Shown one piece after another: positions 17,554 to 26,530 of a stretch of 64,000 bases of DNA; position 1 is the stretch's first letter, and every line of letters begins with the position of its first letter. Source of the stretch: Agarilytica sp045430305 (GTDB lineage: Bacteria > Pseudomonadota > Gammaproteobacteria > Pseudomonadales > Cellvibrionaceae); NCBI GenBank assembly GCA_045430305.1, contig JAILXW010000003.1:186001-250000 (forward strand), in the 5' to 3' direction. The notes below the pieces were generated by a model. It did not search any database. It worked only from the letters and a program-made list of their open reading frames with translations, and was not told the origin of the DNA. The position numbers and the translations under genes were made by a program.

Positions 17554-17927
17554 TGTTACTTATGACTGTCTTTCCAGAAAGCAGGCGACAGACTAGCGAA
17601 TCTAGCAGAAAAGAAAAGCCAATGTTTTATGCATACCCCCAAAAGAATTGGGTTTTCAGCCGAGAAAACGAGACAGAACACCACAAATAGACACACAGCC
17701 CATCGTCGACAGGCAAACAATGGGCTACAATCACTCTTACGGTTTTTCCGGCCCTTGTTTATACTGCCTATATATAACTTGAGCTGCGGTATCTGGCCTG
17801 AAGCTTTCACCTTAATCAGAAAGCCGTCACCAAATGCTTGAAGCCTTTAGTAAGCTAGCAAGTAAGCGCATTAACTCTGCCGAAAGTTAACCAAAAGCCC
17901 AACTCAACCATCGCCCTTTTCGACCCT
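17554..17927. other. Divergent intergenic region
   Basis: This 374-bp gap lies between the start of the MMPL exporter (minus) and the start of the FHA protein (plus). It contains short unconvincing frames on both strands that lack ribosome-binding sites and recognisable composition. Promoters for both neighbours must lie here, but I cannot place them confidently. No terminator-type hairpin was seen. Confidence 0.45.
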
Positions 17928-18761
17928 ATGCTTAAGATACAGTTCAAGGACAAATCACGTGAGCCGTTCTGGGTAATGGAAAAGGCCTTCTCTATCGGCC
18001 GCGCAAACAAAAACCACCTTTGCATCGACGATCACTCTGTTTCAGAGCAGCATGCCCGCATCAGCCGACAAGACGATAGTTTTTTACTGAAAGATCTAGG
18101 CAGCGAAACGGGTACTTTTGTGAATGGGCAACGCATCACCCAAAAAAACATTGTTTGCGGCGACGAGATTAAAGTCGGTAATGTTCTGCTAGAGGTCGTG
18201 GACCCATTTAAAGAACAGAGCAACGGCCATGAATGGTCACTTATCGCTGATTCTAGCTGGCTTACAGGTCAAGAATTCCCAATTATAGGGAAGCCTGATG
18301 ACGTCGTGACCATCGGTCGCAGCCCGCAGTGCGATATCGTGTTCGCCGGAACACACTTATCTCGTCTTCACGCGGAAGTTACCATCAACTACTCGTCACT
18401 TACGATTAAAGATATGGGGTCGGCCAACGGCACCTTTGTTAATGATGAGAAAGCTGACAGCACTCAAATTTACGCTGGTGATCGCGTTCGATTAGACGTG
18501 TATAGCTTTCGTGTTTTTGGCCCCGGTATTGAGCTACCGAAGTCAGCCACCACATCCATGCATGCGATTCCTGTGAGTGAGGCAAACCCAGTGCCAGCCG
18601 AGGCAAAACAATGGAAATCTAAACCGACTTCGCCAGGCAATCGCGAACAAATCAACCTGTACCAAAAACATTACAAGCAGGCGATTTTTGTGGGCGCGGT
18701 GATTGTGGGTGTTCTTGCACTCGCAGCCTATGTCGTAACCGCAGTAATAGGCACGTCTTAA
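17928..18761 (+). CDS. Double-FHA, tail-anchored membrane protein
   Basis: This 277-residue protein has two forkhead-associated domains in tandem. The first has FSIGRANKNHLCIDDHSVSEQH ending at LGSETGTFVNG (about residues 20-75). The second has VTIGRSPQCDIVFAGTHLSR and MGSANGTFVND (about 125-180). A Pro/Ser/Lys linker follows, and a single C-terminal hydrophobic anchor at about 250-275. FHA domains bind phosphothreonine peptides; both copies keep the GR...S/T-x2-H...NG core. No Ser/Thr kinase, phosphatase or secretion gene is adjacent, so its partner is unknown. With cytoplasmic FHA domains it would recruit phosphoproteins to the inner membrane. Confidence 0.88.
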   Translation: MLKIQFKDKSREPFWVMEKAFSIGRANKNHLCIDDHSVSEQHARISRQDDSFLLKDLGSETGTFVNGQRITQKNIVCGDEIKVGNVLLEVVDPFKEQSNGHEWSLIADSSWLTGQEFPIIGKPDDVVTIGRSPQCDIVFAGTHLSRLHAEVTINYSSLTIKDMGSANGTFVNDEKADSTQIYAGDRVRLDVYSFRVFGPGIELPKSATTSMHAIPVSEANPVPAEAKQWKSKPTSPGNREQINLYQKHYKQAIFVGAVIVGVLALAAYVVTAVIGTS

Positions 18762-18838
18762 CCGGCTTTCCCTCTACCGCTCGCACCTCATCGATTTATT
18801 TCCAGGCCTTTAATTTTACCCCGCTACACCTTTCCGAC

Positions 18839-19486
18839 TTAGCTTTGCCCCCAACGAGGCAGAATATCTTGCTCAATTTGCAACTGGTCAAGCACCCGAG
18901 CGACAACAAAATCAATAAGATCTTCTATCGTCTGCGGTTGCTGGTAAAAACCGGGGCTGGCAGGAAGTATCACAGCGCCCATCTGGCTGAGCTTCAACAT
19001 GTTTTCTAAGTGGATGGACGACAAGGGCGTTTCGCGCGGAACCAGTATTAACTGACGGCGCTCTTTTAAAGCAACATCTGCCGCTCGCTCGATCAAGTTG
19101 TTACTAGCACCGTGAGCAATGGCAGACAGCGTACCACCGCTTGCAGGACATATGACTAAACTCGCAGGTGCGCTGGAACCAGAAGCGACCGGAGCAAACC
19201 AATCTTCTTTCGACAACAAGATCAACTGTGCTTTATCACACTGAAAGTGCTGACAAAAAAACTGCCACTGCGCATCAAAATTTTCCGGCACATCGAGCGC
19301 TGTTTCCGTATTTATAACAATGCGGCCCGCCGATGAAAGCATCAAATACACACGGCATTGTTTCGCCAAGAGGATCTCTAACAAGCGCAACCCATACTGC
19401 GCACCAGAAGCCCCGGTAATGGCGACACTCACTTTTCGAACTTTGTTAGCTTGCGCTTCGTTACCACTCATACATTCACTCTTCAC
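18839..19486 (-). CDS. ubiX: Flavin prenyltransferase UbiX
   Basis: UbiX makes prenylated FMN, the cofactor of the UbiD decarboxylase in ubiquinone synthesis. Motifs are VAITGASGAQYGLRLLEIL at the N-terminus, CPASGGTLSAIAHGASNNLI, and the C-terminal PASPGFYQQPQTIEDLIDFV. The frame opens with GTG at 19486, which overlaps the mpl stop by 4 nt (GTGA). An ATG at 19471 is an alternative (210 residues). The overlap with mpl indicates coupling. This ubiX-mpl pairing recurs in gammaproteobacteria. Confidence 0.95.
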   Translation of the reverse strand: MKSECMSGNEAQANKVRKVSVAITGASGAQYGLRLLEILLAKQCRVYLMLSSAGRIVINTETALDVPENFDAQWQFFCQHFQCDKAQLILLSKEDWFAPVASGSSAPASLVICPASGGTLSAIAHGASNNLIERAADVALKERRQLILVPRETPLSSIHLENMLKLSQMGAVILPASPGFYQQPQTIEDLIDFVVARVLDQLQIEQDILPRWGQS

Positions 19487-20868
19487 TGAACAGATTCGTG
19501 CATTGCCGCCACTAGACGCTGATGAATATTTTGAAACCCGCCATTACTCATTATCACTAAATGACAAGGCTGAGCAGCAGCGCTCTGCTCGGCGAATATA
19601 GCCAACACCGCTTGAATAATATCATCGACCGAAGCAAAAACGCGTGATGCTGGTGAAGCCACATAGTCATCCAATGACCACGGTAAACTTTTATCTTCAA
19701 ACCACATGACCGCGTCGGCAACGTCAATGCTCTTAGCCAGCTCTTCTTTGTGGCAGCCCTGCTTCATAGTATTTGAACGCGGCTCTATCACCGCAATAAT
19801 CTTGTCGTCGCCCACGCTATTACGCAAGCCTTCCAGGGTAGTCGCAATTGCCGTGGGATGATGGGCAAAGTCGTCATAGATACGCCAACCCGCCACCTCA
19901 CCAATCAATTCCATACGGCGTTTTACATTCTTAAACTCCGTCAGAGCTTCGCAAGCCAGCTCTGGCACCACCCCAACATGTCGTGCTGCGGCAATTGCTG
20001 CGATGGCATTACGCACATTGTGCAAGCCGGTTAAAGGCCACTGCACACTGCCAACAAGTTGTGACTGAAATAGCACATCAAAGTGCTGCCCACTCGCTTC
20101 ATGCAGGGCGAAAGACCAATCACCGCACTCAGAAGGAAAGTCTACAGGCAGGCATTGATCATCACTCCACAACCCCATGTTCAGCACTTCCTGAATCACG
20201 GCGGTATCGTCATGCACAATCAAACCCTCTTGTGGCACTGTGCGAATAAGGTGGTGAAACTGGCGTTGAATCGCAGCTAAATCCGGGAAAATGTCTGCAT
20301 GGTCAAATTCCAAATTATTAATCACTAATGTGCGCGGGCGATAGTGAACAAACTTGGATCGCTTATCGAAAAATGCCGTGTCGTACTCGTCTGCCTCCAC
20401 AACAAAGAAATCGCTGCCGCCCAAGCGCGCCGAAACAGAAAAGTTTTGCGGCACACCGCCGATCAAAAAGCCGGGCTGCATGTTGGCAGATTCCAGAATC
20501 CAGGCCAGCATTGATGAAGTGGTTGTCTTGCCGTGGGTGCCTGACACCGCCAACACCCAACGCCCCTGCAATACATGCTCAGCCAGCCATTGCGGCCCAG
20601 AAACATAAGGCAAACCGCGATTGAGCACGGCTTCCATTATAGGATTGCCGCGACTCACGACATTACCCACAACGATCAAATCAGGTTTGGCATCGAGATG
20701 CCCAGGCTCAAAGCCCTGCATAATTTCAATGCCTGCACTTTCTAGCTGAGTACTCATGGGGGGGTAAACATTTTGATCAGAACCACTGACACGATAGCCG
20801 AGTTCTTTCGCGAGTTGAGCTAACGACCCCATAAAGGTGCCACAAATGCCCAAAATATGGATGTGCAT
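19483..20868 (-). CDS. mpl: UDP-MurNAc:L-Ala-gamma-D-Glu-meso-Dap ligase
   Basis: Mpl ligates recycled murein tripeptide to UDP-MurNAc, returning wall fragments to peptidoglycan synthesis. The 461-residue Mur ligase begins MHIHILGICGTFMGSLAQLA and has the ATP loop VSGTHGKTTTSSML. Further motifs are VVEADEYDTAFFDKRSKF and the Mur-ligase region VYDDFAHHPTAI (here IYDDFAHHPTAI), followed by IAVIEPRSNTM. Length and order are normal. The gene is followed by ubiX with a 4-nt overlap. Confidence 0.96.
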   Translation of the reverse strand: MHIHILGICGTFMGSLAQLAKELGYRVSGSDQNVYPPMSTQLESAGIEIMQGFEPGHLDAKPDLIVVGNVVSRGNPIMEAVLNRGLPYVSGPQWLAEHVLQGRWVLAVSGTHGKTTTSSMLAWILESANMQPGFLIGGVPQNFSVSARLGGSDFFVVEADEYDTAFFDKRSKFVHYRPRTLVINNLEFDHADIFPDLAAIQRQFHHLIRTVPQEGLIVHDDTAVIQEVLNMGLWSDDQCLPVDFPSECGDWSFALHEASGQHFDVLFQSQLVGSVQWPLTGLHNVRNAIAAIAAARHVGVVPELACEALTEFKNVKRRMELIGEVAGWRIYDDFAHHPTAIATTLEGLRNSVGDDKIIAVIEPRSNTMKQGCHKEELAKSIDVADAVMWFEDKSLPWSLDDYVASPASRVFASVDDIIQAVLAIFAEQSAAAQPCHLVIMSNGGFQNIHQRLVAAMHESVQ

Positions 20869-20974
20869 GTACGGTCCGGTAATTATTGTAGGTATGGATT
20901 AGATTTATGCGAATTACACTTAAGCCTAACCAAGTATTAAGGTCTTGCAAAGCCAAACCGTTGAAGCGGCGAGC

Positions 20975-21547
20975 TTATTTCCCCCACACAGCTTTCAGGC
21001 GGGCGTCTCGCCCGCATCTCGTTCGGTAAAACTTATAGCGAATGGGGTTCTTCTGATAATAATCCTGATGATAGGCTTCGGCAGAGTAGAATGGGGTTCG
21101 TTCACGCAGCTCAGTCGCGATCACTTTACCGGAAGCCTGCAATTGCTTCTTCACTTCGTCTAAAGACGCCAAAGCCGCCAAGCGCTCTTTTTCATTGGCG
21201 AAATAGACATAACTCTTGTACTGAGCCCCTTTGTCACAAAACTGACCCTGACCATCAAAAGGGTCAACATTTCGCCAAAACACCTCTAGCAGGGTTTCGT
21301 AATTAATTTTTTCTGGGTCGTATTCCACTTTGATCACTTCCACGTGGGCTGTTTTTCCAGCGCTCACGCTTTTGTAATCCGCATCGCTTTCATTACCACC
21401 GCTGTAGCCTGAAATGGTAGCCGTTACGCCCTCTAGCTTGTCAAAAGGCGGCTCCATACACCAAAAACACCCACCCGCAAACACGGCGCTTGCAGCTAAC
21501 GACAGCTGTGAAAACAGGCACAAAAAAAGAATCAATAAAACACGCAT
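20975..21547 (-). CDS. msrA: Exported peptide-methionine (S)-S-oxide reductase
   Basis: This 190-residue MsrA has an N-terminal signal peptide (about residues 1-18, ending SLAA). The catalytic motif is AVFAGGCFWCMEPPFDKLEG. Conserved regions are VEVIKVEYDP, FDGQGQFCDKGAQYKSYVYF and AEAYHQDYYQKNP. It reduces methionine-S-sulfoxide in proteins. The signal peptide places it in the periplasm, unlike cytoplasmic E. coli MsrA. It is monocistronic, between mpl and a divergent diguanylate cyclase gene. Confidence 0.94.
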   Translation of the reverse strand: MRVLLILFLCLFSQLSLAASAVFAGGCFWCMEPPFDKLEGVTATISGYSGGNESDADYKSVSAGKTAHVEVIKVEYDPEKINYETLLEVFWRNVDPFDGQGQFCDKGAQYKSYVYFANEKERLAALASLDEVKKQLQASGKVIATELRERTPFYSAEAYHQDYYQKNPIRYKFYRTRCGRDARLKAVWGK

Positions 21548-21673
21548 AGAAACACTCCCAAAACACTCACCCCTTAAAAGGGCATATCAAAAATCAACTT
21601 GGCGGTTAAAGCCTCTATCGCATTAATCGCTTTAATTCACTTTAACGATTTAAATGCAATTTTTTATCACAAA

Positions 21674-21689
21674 AGTGACACGTATCACA
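21674..21689. promoter_or_regulatory. Candidate CRP/Vfr-type cAMP receptor site
   Basis: The 16-mer AGTGACACGTATCACA matches the CRP consensus TGTGA-N6-TCACA at 9 of 10 positions. It lies 112 bp upstream of the preferred ATG of the diguanylate cyclase gene and 127 bp from the msrA start on the other strand. It could therefore serve either gene. It is a sequence match only; no promoter elements were placed. Confidence 0.45.
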
Positions 21690-21800
21690 CTTCATCAGAA
21701 CATAATATTCGACGACAAACATGCAAATCTCTACTTATACTTAAATGACAATTTACTAATACATTTTTTATTCCTGCAAAGCATATACGCCGAGTCTGCC

Positions 21801-23507
21801 ATGGAAAACACATATAAGCTTCCAGAAGCCATTCGTAACAACCTTGTCGTTGCGGAAGACATCGGGCAGGAATTTGGCCTACTTCAAAAGATTAACCAGA
21901 CCATAGACCTCGACCACCTGCTCACACTGCTCGCTCAAGAAATTGAAGATCTAGGGCTTTTTGATGCCTACTTGATAAATATCGCAGATAAAAATCGTGA
22001 AAACCTCGTTTGCGAAAAAATTCATCTACCCGAAAATCATCGCGTAATGGAGAAAACCTATCAGAAATATCATTTCTCGATTGAAGGTGACTTCGTCAAC
22101 ATTAATAGCTTCCTTAAAAATGACGTATTGTTTTTAGATGCAAATAAAATTCAAGAATATGACGAAGCCACTCAAAACCGATTTTACCGCTGGGAAATTC
22201 AGGAGCTAGTAGCGATTCCTATTCCAGGCCCAGAAGAAGGTCGCCCCATTGGCAGCATACTGGCATACCGAACCAGCTCGCCACTCGAAAAGGGCTGTGC
22301 TGAACGTCTCCAAAAAATCATACACCCATTTCGTTTTCAACTTTCCCACGCCCGCGAATACAACGAGCTAAAATCTCGCGAAACACAAATTGATCAAGTC
22401 GCATCAGAGCAAACGCGCTTTATGCAATTTGTCACTGTTGTAAATTCTCTGACAAAAACAGAAGAGATCTACGATATCATCTCGCATGAATTTTTGCGTC
22501 AACTCCCCTTTGAGCACATATCGATTCATATGCGCGTGGGCGACAAAATCATGTGCAAACGCAACACCATCAAAGATGAAACATTACGCGAGTTCTGCAC
22601 AGATTGGGATGAGTTCCTAATGAACACGCCTTACAATATCGATGAAAAAGAAGGCGCCACGGCCATTTCTTTCTCAAATAATATTCATCTTCTGATTCCA
22701 GATGTAATGAAAATACGACATCTTCCAATGTCAGAAAAAGACAGCAAAGGCATTTCAAAAATCGCTACGCCGCGCACATTTTTTATGATGCCTATTCGCC
22801 ACAACAATCGCCCCATTGGGCTGGTTCGACTTATTTCTTTCACTAAAACCGTTGACGTTAGCGAAAACGAATTAAAATTCGTGGAGCTTCTTTGCCGCTT
22901 TATCGGCACAGCTATTCGCAATGCGGAAAACTACGAGACTGTTGACAAACAAAAACGTGAAATCGAACAGCTAAATTCCAACCTACAAGGAAAAGTTGAA
23001 AAACTCGCCAGTATCGCAACACACGACAAACTAACAGGGCTCTACAATTTTCGCGCTTTTGAAATGGAGATAGATAGAAAAATCAAAAACGCCGCGCCCA
23101 ATGAAGGTATTAATCTAGCCTTGATTGTTATCGATATTGACCACTTTAAGGTGTTTAACGATACACATGGGCACAATGCAGGCAATGAAATATTAACAGG
23201 CGTTGCCCAAACGATTAACGGCCTCACAAGACAAAAAGATATTGCCTGCCGTTATGGGGGTGAAGAATTCGTCGTGATTTTACCTCAGTGCGGGTTTGAA
23301 GGTGCCGAACAATTTTCTGAACGCGCACGATCAGCCATTGAAAGCAGTCGTTACAACACAGAAGACGGTGAACTAGGTGTAACCGTAAGCGTGGGCTACG
23401 GCTGTTTCCGCGAAGGCGAGGCGCGCGAAAAATTATTTGAACGTGTCGACCAAGCGCTTTACCGTGCGAAAAACGGTGGGCGCAATCGTATTGAAGAAGC
23501 CTTCTAG
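21801..23507 (+). CDS. GAF-GAF-GGDEF diguanylate cyclase
   Basis: This 568-residue cytoplasmic protein is read from the ATG at 21801. The frame is open back to 21654, but that 49-codon extension overlaps a CRP-like site and is of poor coding character. Two GAF-like sensory domains (about residues 15-190 and 210-375) are followed by a coiled coil and a GGDEF domain (about 395-565). The GGDEF domain has DKLTGLYNFRAFE, VIDIDHFKVFNDTHGHNAG and the active-site RYGGEEFVVILP. The A-site is intact, so cyclic di-GMP synthesis is expected. I do not see an obvious RxxD inhibitory site before GGEEF. The GAF ligands are unknown. Confidence 0.9.
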   Translation: MENTYKLPEAIRNNLVVAEDIGQEFGLLQKINQTIDLDHLLTLLAQEIEDLGLFDAYLINIADKNRENLVCEKIHLPENHRVMEKTYQKYHFSIEGDFVNINSFLKNDVLFLDANKIQEYDEATQNRFYRWEIQELVAIPIPGPEEGRPIGSILAYRTSSPLEKGCAERLQKIIHPFRFQLSHAREYNELKSRETQIDQVASEQTRFMQFVTVVNSLTKTEEIYDIISHEFLRQLPFEHISIHMRVGDKIMCKRNTIKDETLREFCTDWDEFLMNTPYNIDEKEGATAISFSNNIHLLIPDVMKIRHLPMSEKDSKGISKIATPRTFFMMPIRHNNRPIGLVRLISFTKTVDVSENELKFVELLCRFIGTAIRNAENYETVDKQKREIEQLNSNLQGKVEKLASIATHDKLTGLYNFRAFEMEIDRKIKNAAPNEGINLALIVIDIDHFKVFNDTHGHNAGNEILTGVAQTINGLTRQKDIACRYGGEEFVVILPQCGFEGAEQFSERARSAIESSRYNTEDGELGVTVSVGYGCFREGEAREKLFERVDQALYRAKNGGRNRIEEAF

Positions 23508-23532
23508 CTGGCAAAACAAAAAATAATGGGCA

Positions 23533-23564
23533 AAAAAAATCCCGCTAACTAGCGGGATTTTTTT
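23533..23564. terminator. Bidirectional intrinsic terminator
   Basis: A 10-bp stem AAATCCCGCT / AGCGGGATTT with an AACT loop has a run of A on the left and T on the right. It can therefore stop transcription from the diguanylate cyclase gene (plus) and from hppA (minus). It lies between two convergent genes. Confidence 0.9.
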
Positions 23565-23580
23565 ACTTCTAAATATAGTA

Positions 23581-25599
23581 TTAAAGCAAGGGCGCTATCA
23601 CCAAACTTACAATCGCCATTACATTAATTAAAATATTCATTGACGGACCGGACGTATCTTTAAAGGGGTCGCCCACCGTGTCACCGACAACTGCAGCGGC
23701 ATGCACATCAGAACCCTTGCCACCGAAGTTACCTTTTTCAACATACTTTTTGGCATTGTCCCAAGCGCCGCCGGCATTCGCCATAGTCAAAGCCAGCAAC
23801 ACACAACATATAAGCGCTCCGCCTAACATGCCACCAAGCGCTTCCGCCCCCAAGACAAACCCGACCACAACCGGTGCAGCAACCGCCAACACGCCGGGCG
23901 CGATCATTCGCCGCAGCGCAGCCTTAGTTGCAATATCAATACAACGATCGGTATCTGGCTTTGCCTTGCCTTCAAGTAAGCCGTCGATTTCTTTAAACTG
24001 ACGACGGATTTCCTTAATCATATCGAAAGCCGCATCACCCACTGCGCGCATCGTGAGAGCAGAAACAAAAAATGGAAAAATCGCGCCCAAAAACATACCC
24101 GATAACACCAAAGGCTTATTGATTTCGAGTGAAAAGTCTGGGTTATTGGCACTTACAGTTTCAATAAACGCCGCAATAATCGCAAGTGCCGCAAGCCCCG
24201 CAGCACCAATAGCAAACCCCTTTCCAATCGCGGCAGTGGTATTACCCACCTCATCAAGACCATCGGTAATCGCTCGAGTCTCTTCACCCAAACCACTCAT
24301 TTCTGCAATACCGCCCGCGTTATCTGCCACAGGGCCATAAGCATCAATTGCCATGGTGATACCCACCGTCGCCAACATGCCAACAGCGCCAATACCTACT
24401 CCGTAAACCCCTGCACCTTCTGGCAATAACACACTAGAAATAAAGATAATTGCCGCGATAGAAATCACTGGCACAACCACCGACTCCATGCCTGTGGCCA
24501 AACCCGAGATCATCACCGTGGCCGGGCCCGTTTCGCCATCTTTAGCAATTTTCTGTACTGGTTTACCGCCGGTGTAATATTCGGTTACCAACCCAATTAA
24601 AATACCGCCAACCGCACCAGCAACAACACACAGCCAAACACTTACACTCAGGTTCATTTGCGCAATCAAAATGTAGGAAGCAATCATAAAAATAACGGTT
24701 GCCCCAATCGTGCCAAGTCGCAAAGCCACCTCAGGCGATTTAGCCGACATAAACTTCACAATCAAAATACCCGCAATGGAGCAAAGCAACCCTACCGATG
24801 CCAACGCCAAAGGCACAAACATTAAATCTGCTTTATCTGAGGCTATTTGCGACACGGTAGTGAGCGCCATTGTGGAAGCAATCGCGATCGTCGCAATCAT
24901 CGAGCCGCAGTAAGATTCGAAAATATCTGAACCCATACCGGCAACATCACCGACATTGTCACCAACGTTATCTGCAATAACACCCGGATTTCTTGGGTCA
25001 TCTTCTGGAATACCTGCCTCGACTTTACCCACAAGGTCAGCCCCCACATCTGCACTTTTAGTAAAAATGCCGCCACCTACACGCGAGAACAAGGCTACAG
25101 AAGAAGCCCCCATACCAAAACCATGAATCGCTTCGGCGTGAGTAGGGTCAGAACCAAACAGCAAATACAAACCACCCAAGCCCAACAAACCCATTGAGGC
25201 AACGGTTAACCCCATAATTGAGCCGCCATAAAATGCGACACTCAAGGCCGCAGAAGCACCCACAGTATTGGCTGCAACTGTCGTTCGCACATTAGCCTGG
25301 GTTGCTGAATACATGCCAATATAGCCCGCGACTGACGAGCACAAGGCACCAATGACAAATGCAAAGGGCGTATGCCACGACTGAAAACCGATGAACAAGC
25401 ACACCGTTACGATCACAACAAAAATCGCCAAAATGGAATATTCTCGCCGCATAAAGACCATTGCACCACGATGAATTTCGTCTGCGATTTCGGCAACTAT
25501 GCCTTCTCCGGCAGGATATTTTTTAACAACAAGATAAAGAATAAAGGCGGCAGCAAGGCCGAGCGCCCCCAGAATGGGTGGCAACATGAGCGTGTCCAT
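23581..25599 (-). CDS. hppA: Membrane-bound ion-pumping pyrophosphatase (K+-dependent type)
   Basis: This protein of about 672 residues with many transmembrane helices hydrolyses pyrophosphate and pumps H+ or Na+. Substrate-site motifs are GGGIFTKSADVGADLVGKVE, the acidic DNVGDNVGDVAGMGSD and the C-terminal GDTVGDPFKDTSGPSMNIL. The segment GNTTAAIGKGFAIGAA carries Ala where K+-independent enzymes have Lys, so this belongs to the K+-stimulated class. Whether H+ or Na+ is moved cannot be read with certainty. ATG 25599 is preferred over TTG 25611. The soluble pyrophosphatase gene is divergent, 310 bp away. Confidence 0.96.
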   Translation of the reverse strand: MDTLMLPPILGALGLAAAFILYLVVKKYPAGEGIVAEIADEIHRGAMVFMRREYSILAIFVVIVTVCLFIGFQSWHTPFAFVIGALCSSVAGYIGMYSATQANVRTTVAANTVGASAALSVAFYGGSIMGLTVASMGLLGLGGLYLLFGSDPTHAEAIHGFGMGASSVALFSRVGGGIFTKSADVGADLVGKVEAGIPEDDPRNPGVIADNVGDNVGDVAGMGSDIFESYCGSMIATIAIASTMALTTVSQIASDKADLMFVPLALASVGLLCSIAGILIVKFMSAKSPEVALRLGTIGATVIFMIASYILIAQMNLSVSVWLCVVAGAVGGILIGLVTEYYTGGKPVQKIAKDGETGPATVMISGLATGMESVVVPVISIAAIIFISSVLLPEGAGVYGVGIGAVGMLATVGITMAIDAYGPVADNAGGIAEMSGLGEETRAITDGLDEVGNTTAAIGKGFAIGAAGLAALAIIAAFIETVSANNPDFSLEINKPLVLSGMFLGAIFPFFVSALTMRAVGDAAFDMIKEIRRQFKEIDGLLEGKAKPDTDRCIDIATKAALRRMIAPGVLAVAAPVVVGFVLGAEALGGMLGGALICCVLLALTMANAGGAWDNAKKYVEKGNFGGKGSDVHAAAVVGDTVGDPFKDTSGPSMNILINVMAIVSLVIAPLL

Positions 25600-25908
25600 A
25601 TGATTCCCCAACGATTGTTTTTAATTATTGTGTGAGATATTTAGGCGGACGACGACCTGAATATCCTCGCGTTACTTCAGAATGCTACTGCTAACAGCAA
25701 ACTCTTTGAGCCACGTCGATACAGCTGGGCCGTAACTTTGATTCTAGGTGACTGCTGACGGGGCGTAAACCTTTATACCCTCGATACGGTGAGACCGATA
25801 ACAATCTTGGACGATCGGCTAATGGTGGATGAAAATCAGTGTGCTACAATCACGCGACAAATTTAAGACCCTATCTATCTGTCTGTAACGAATTAGGAAA
25901 ACCGACAT

Positions 25909-26457
25909 ATGAGCCTGCATCTCGTTCCCACTGGCAACAAAGTGCCAGACGAAGTGAATGTAATTATCGAAATACCTATGGGCGGCGAACCCATTAAATA
26001 TGAAGTGGATAAAGATTCTGGCGCCCTGTTCGTCGATCGTATACTCGGCACTTCTATGCGCTACCCATGTAACTATGGCTACGTTCCACACACGCTCTGC
26101 GGCGACGGCGACCCTGTCGACGTATTAGTATTTATGAATCGCGCGCTATTGCCTGGCAGCGTAGTTAAGTGCCGCCCTATTGGCGTTTTAAAGATGACCG
26201 ATGAGAGCGGCGAAGACGCCAAAGTTCTCGCGGTACCGGTAAGTAAAATATCTAAGTATTACGATAACGTCGACACCATTGACGACCTGCCACAAATAAA
26301 ACTTAAGCAAATCGCCCACTTTTTTGAGCACTATAAAGATCTTGAAGAAGGCAAATGGGTAAAAATTGACGGCTGGGAAGGCCAAGAAGCCGCCAAAGCG
26401 GAAATTCTCGACTCAATTGAAAACTTTCAAAAGGCACCAGAAACACCGCACTTTTAA
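25909..26457 (+). CDS. ppa: Soluble inorganic pyrophosphatase (family I)
   Basis: This 182-residue hexameric-type enzyme hydrolyses pyrophosphate, pulling biosynthetic reactions forward. The active site is visible in RYPCNYGYVPHTL and GDGDPVDVLVF, the D-x-D-P-x-D motif that binds metal and pyrophosphate. Next come VVKCRPIGVLKMTDESGEDAK and the C-terminal EHYKDLEEGKWVKIDGW. It is transcribed away from hppA. Keeping both a soluble and a membrane enzyme side by side suggests the cell switches between dissipating and conserving pyrophosphate energy. Confidence 0.97.
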   Translation: MSLHLVPTGNKVPDEVNVIIEIPMGGEPIKYEVDKDSGALFVDRILGTSMRYPCNYGYVPHTLCGDGDPVDVLVFMNRALLPGSVVKCRPIGVLKMTDESGEDAKVLAVPVSKISKYYDNVDTIDDLPQIKLKQIAHFFEHYKDLEEGKWVKIDGWEGQEAAKAEILDSIENFQKAPETPHF

Positions 26458-26492
26458 ATATTCCGGCGAAGCGTTTCGTAAAACCACAGTTA

Positions 26493-26521
26493 AAAAAAAG
26501 CCGGCAATCGCCGGCTTTTTC
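26493..26521. terminator. Bidirectional intrinsic terminator
   Basis: The stem GCCGGC-AATC-GCCGGC is flanked by a run of A on the left and T on the right, between the convergent ppa (plus) and repeat-protein gene (minus). The A/T flanks extend the pairing and provide a U-tract on both strands. Confidence 0.88.
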
Positions 26522-26530
26522 TTTGTTAAT

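Noticed and set aside
17556..17841. Short frames on both strands in the MMPL-FHA gap
   Set aside because: They overlap each other on opposite strands, have no start signals and show no recognisable composition.
21654..21800. 49-codon N-terminal extension of the diguanylate cyclase
   Set aside because: It contains a CRP-like operator and Asn/Leu/Tyr-rich text with no domain. Conserved text begins after the ATG at 21801, although the ribosome-binding site there is weak.
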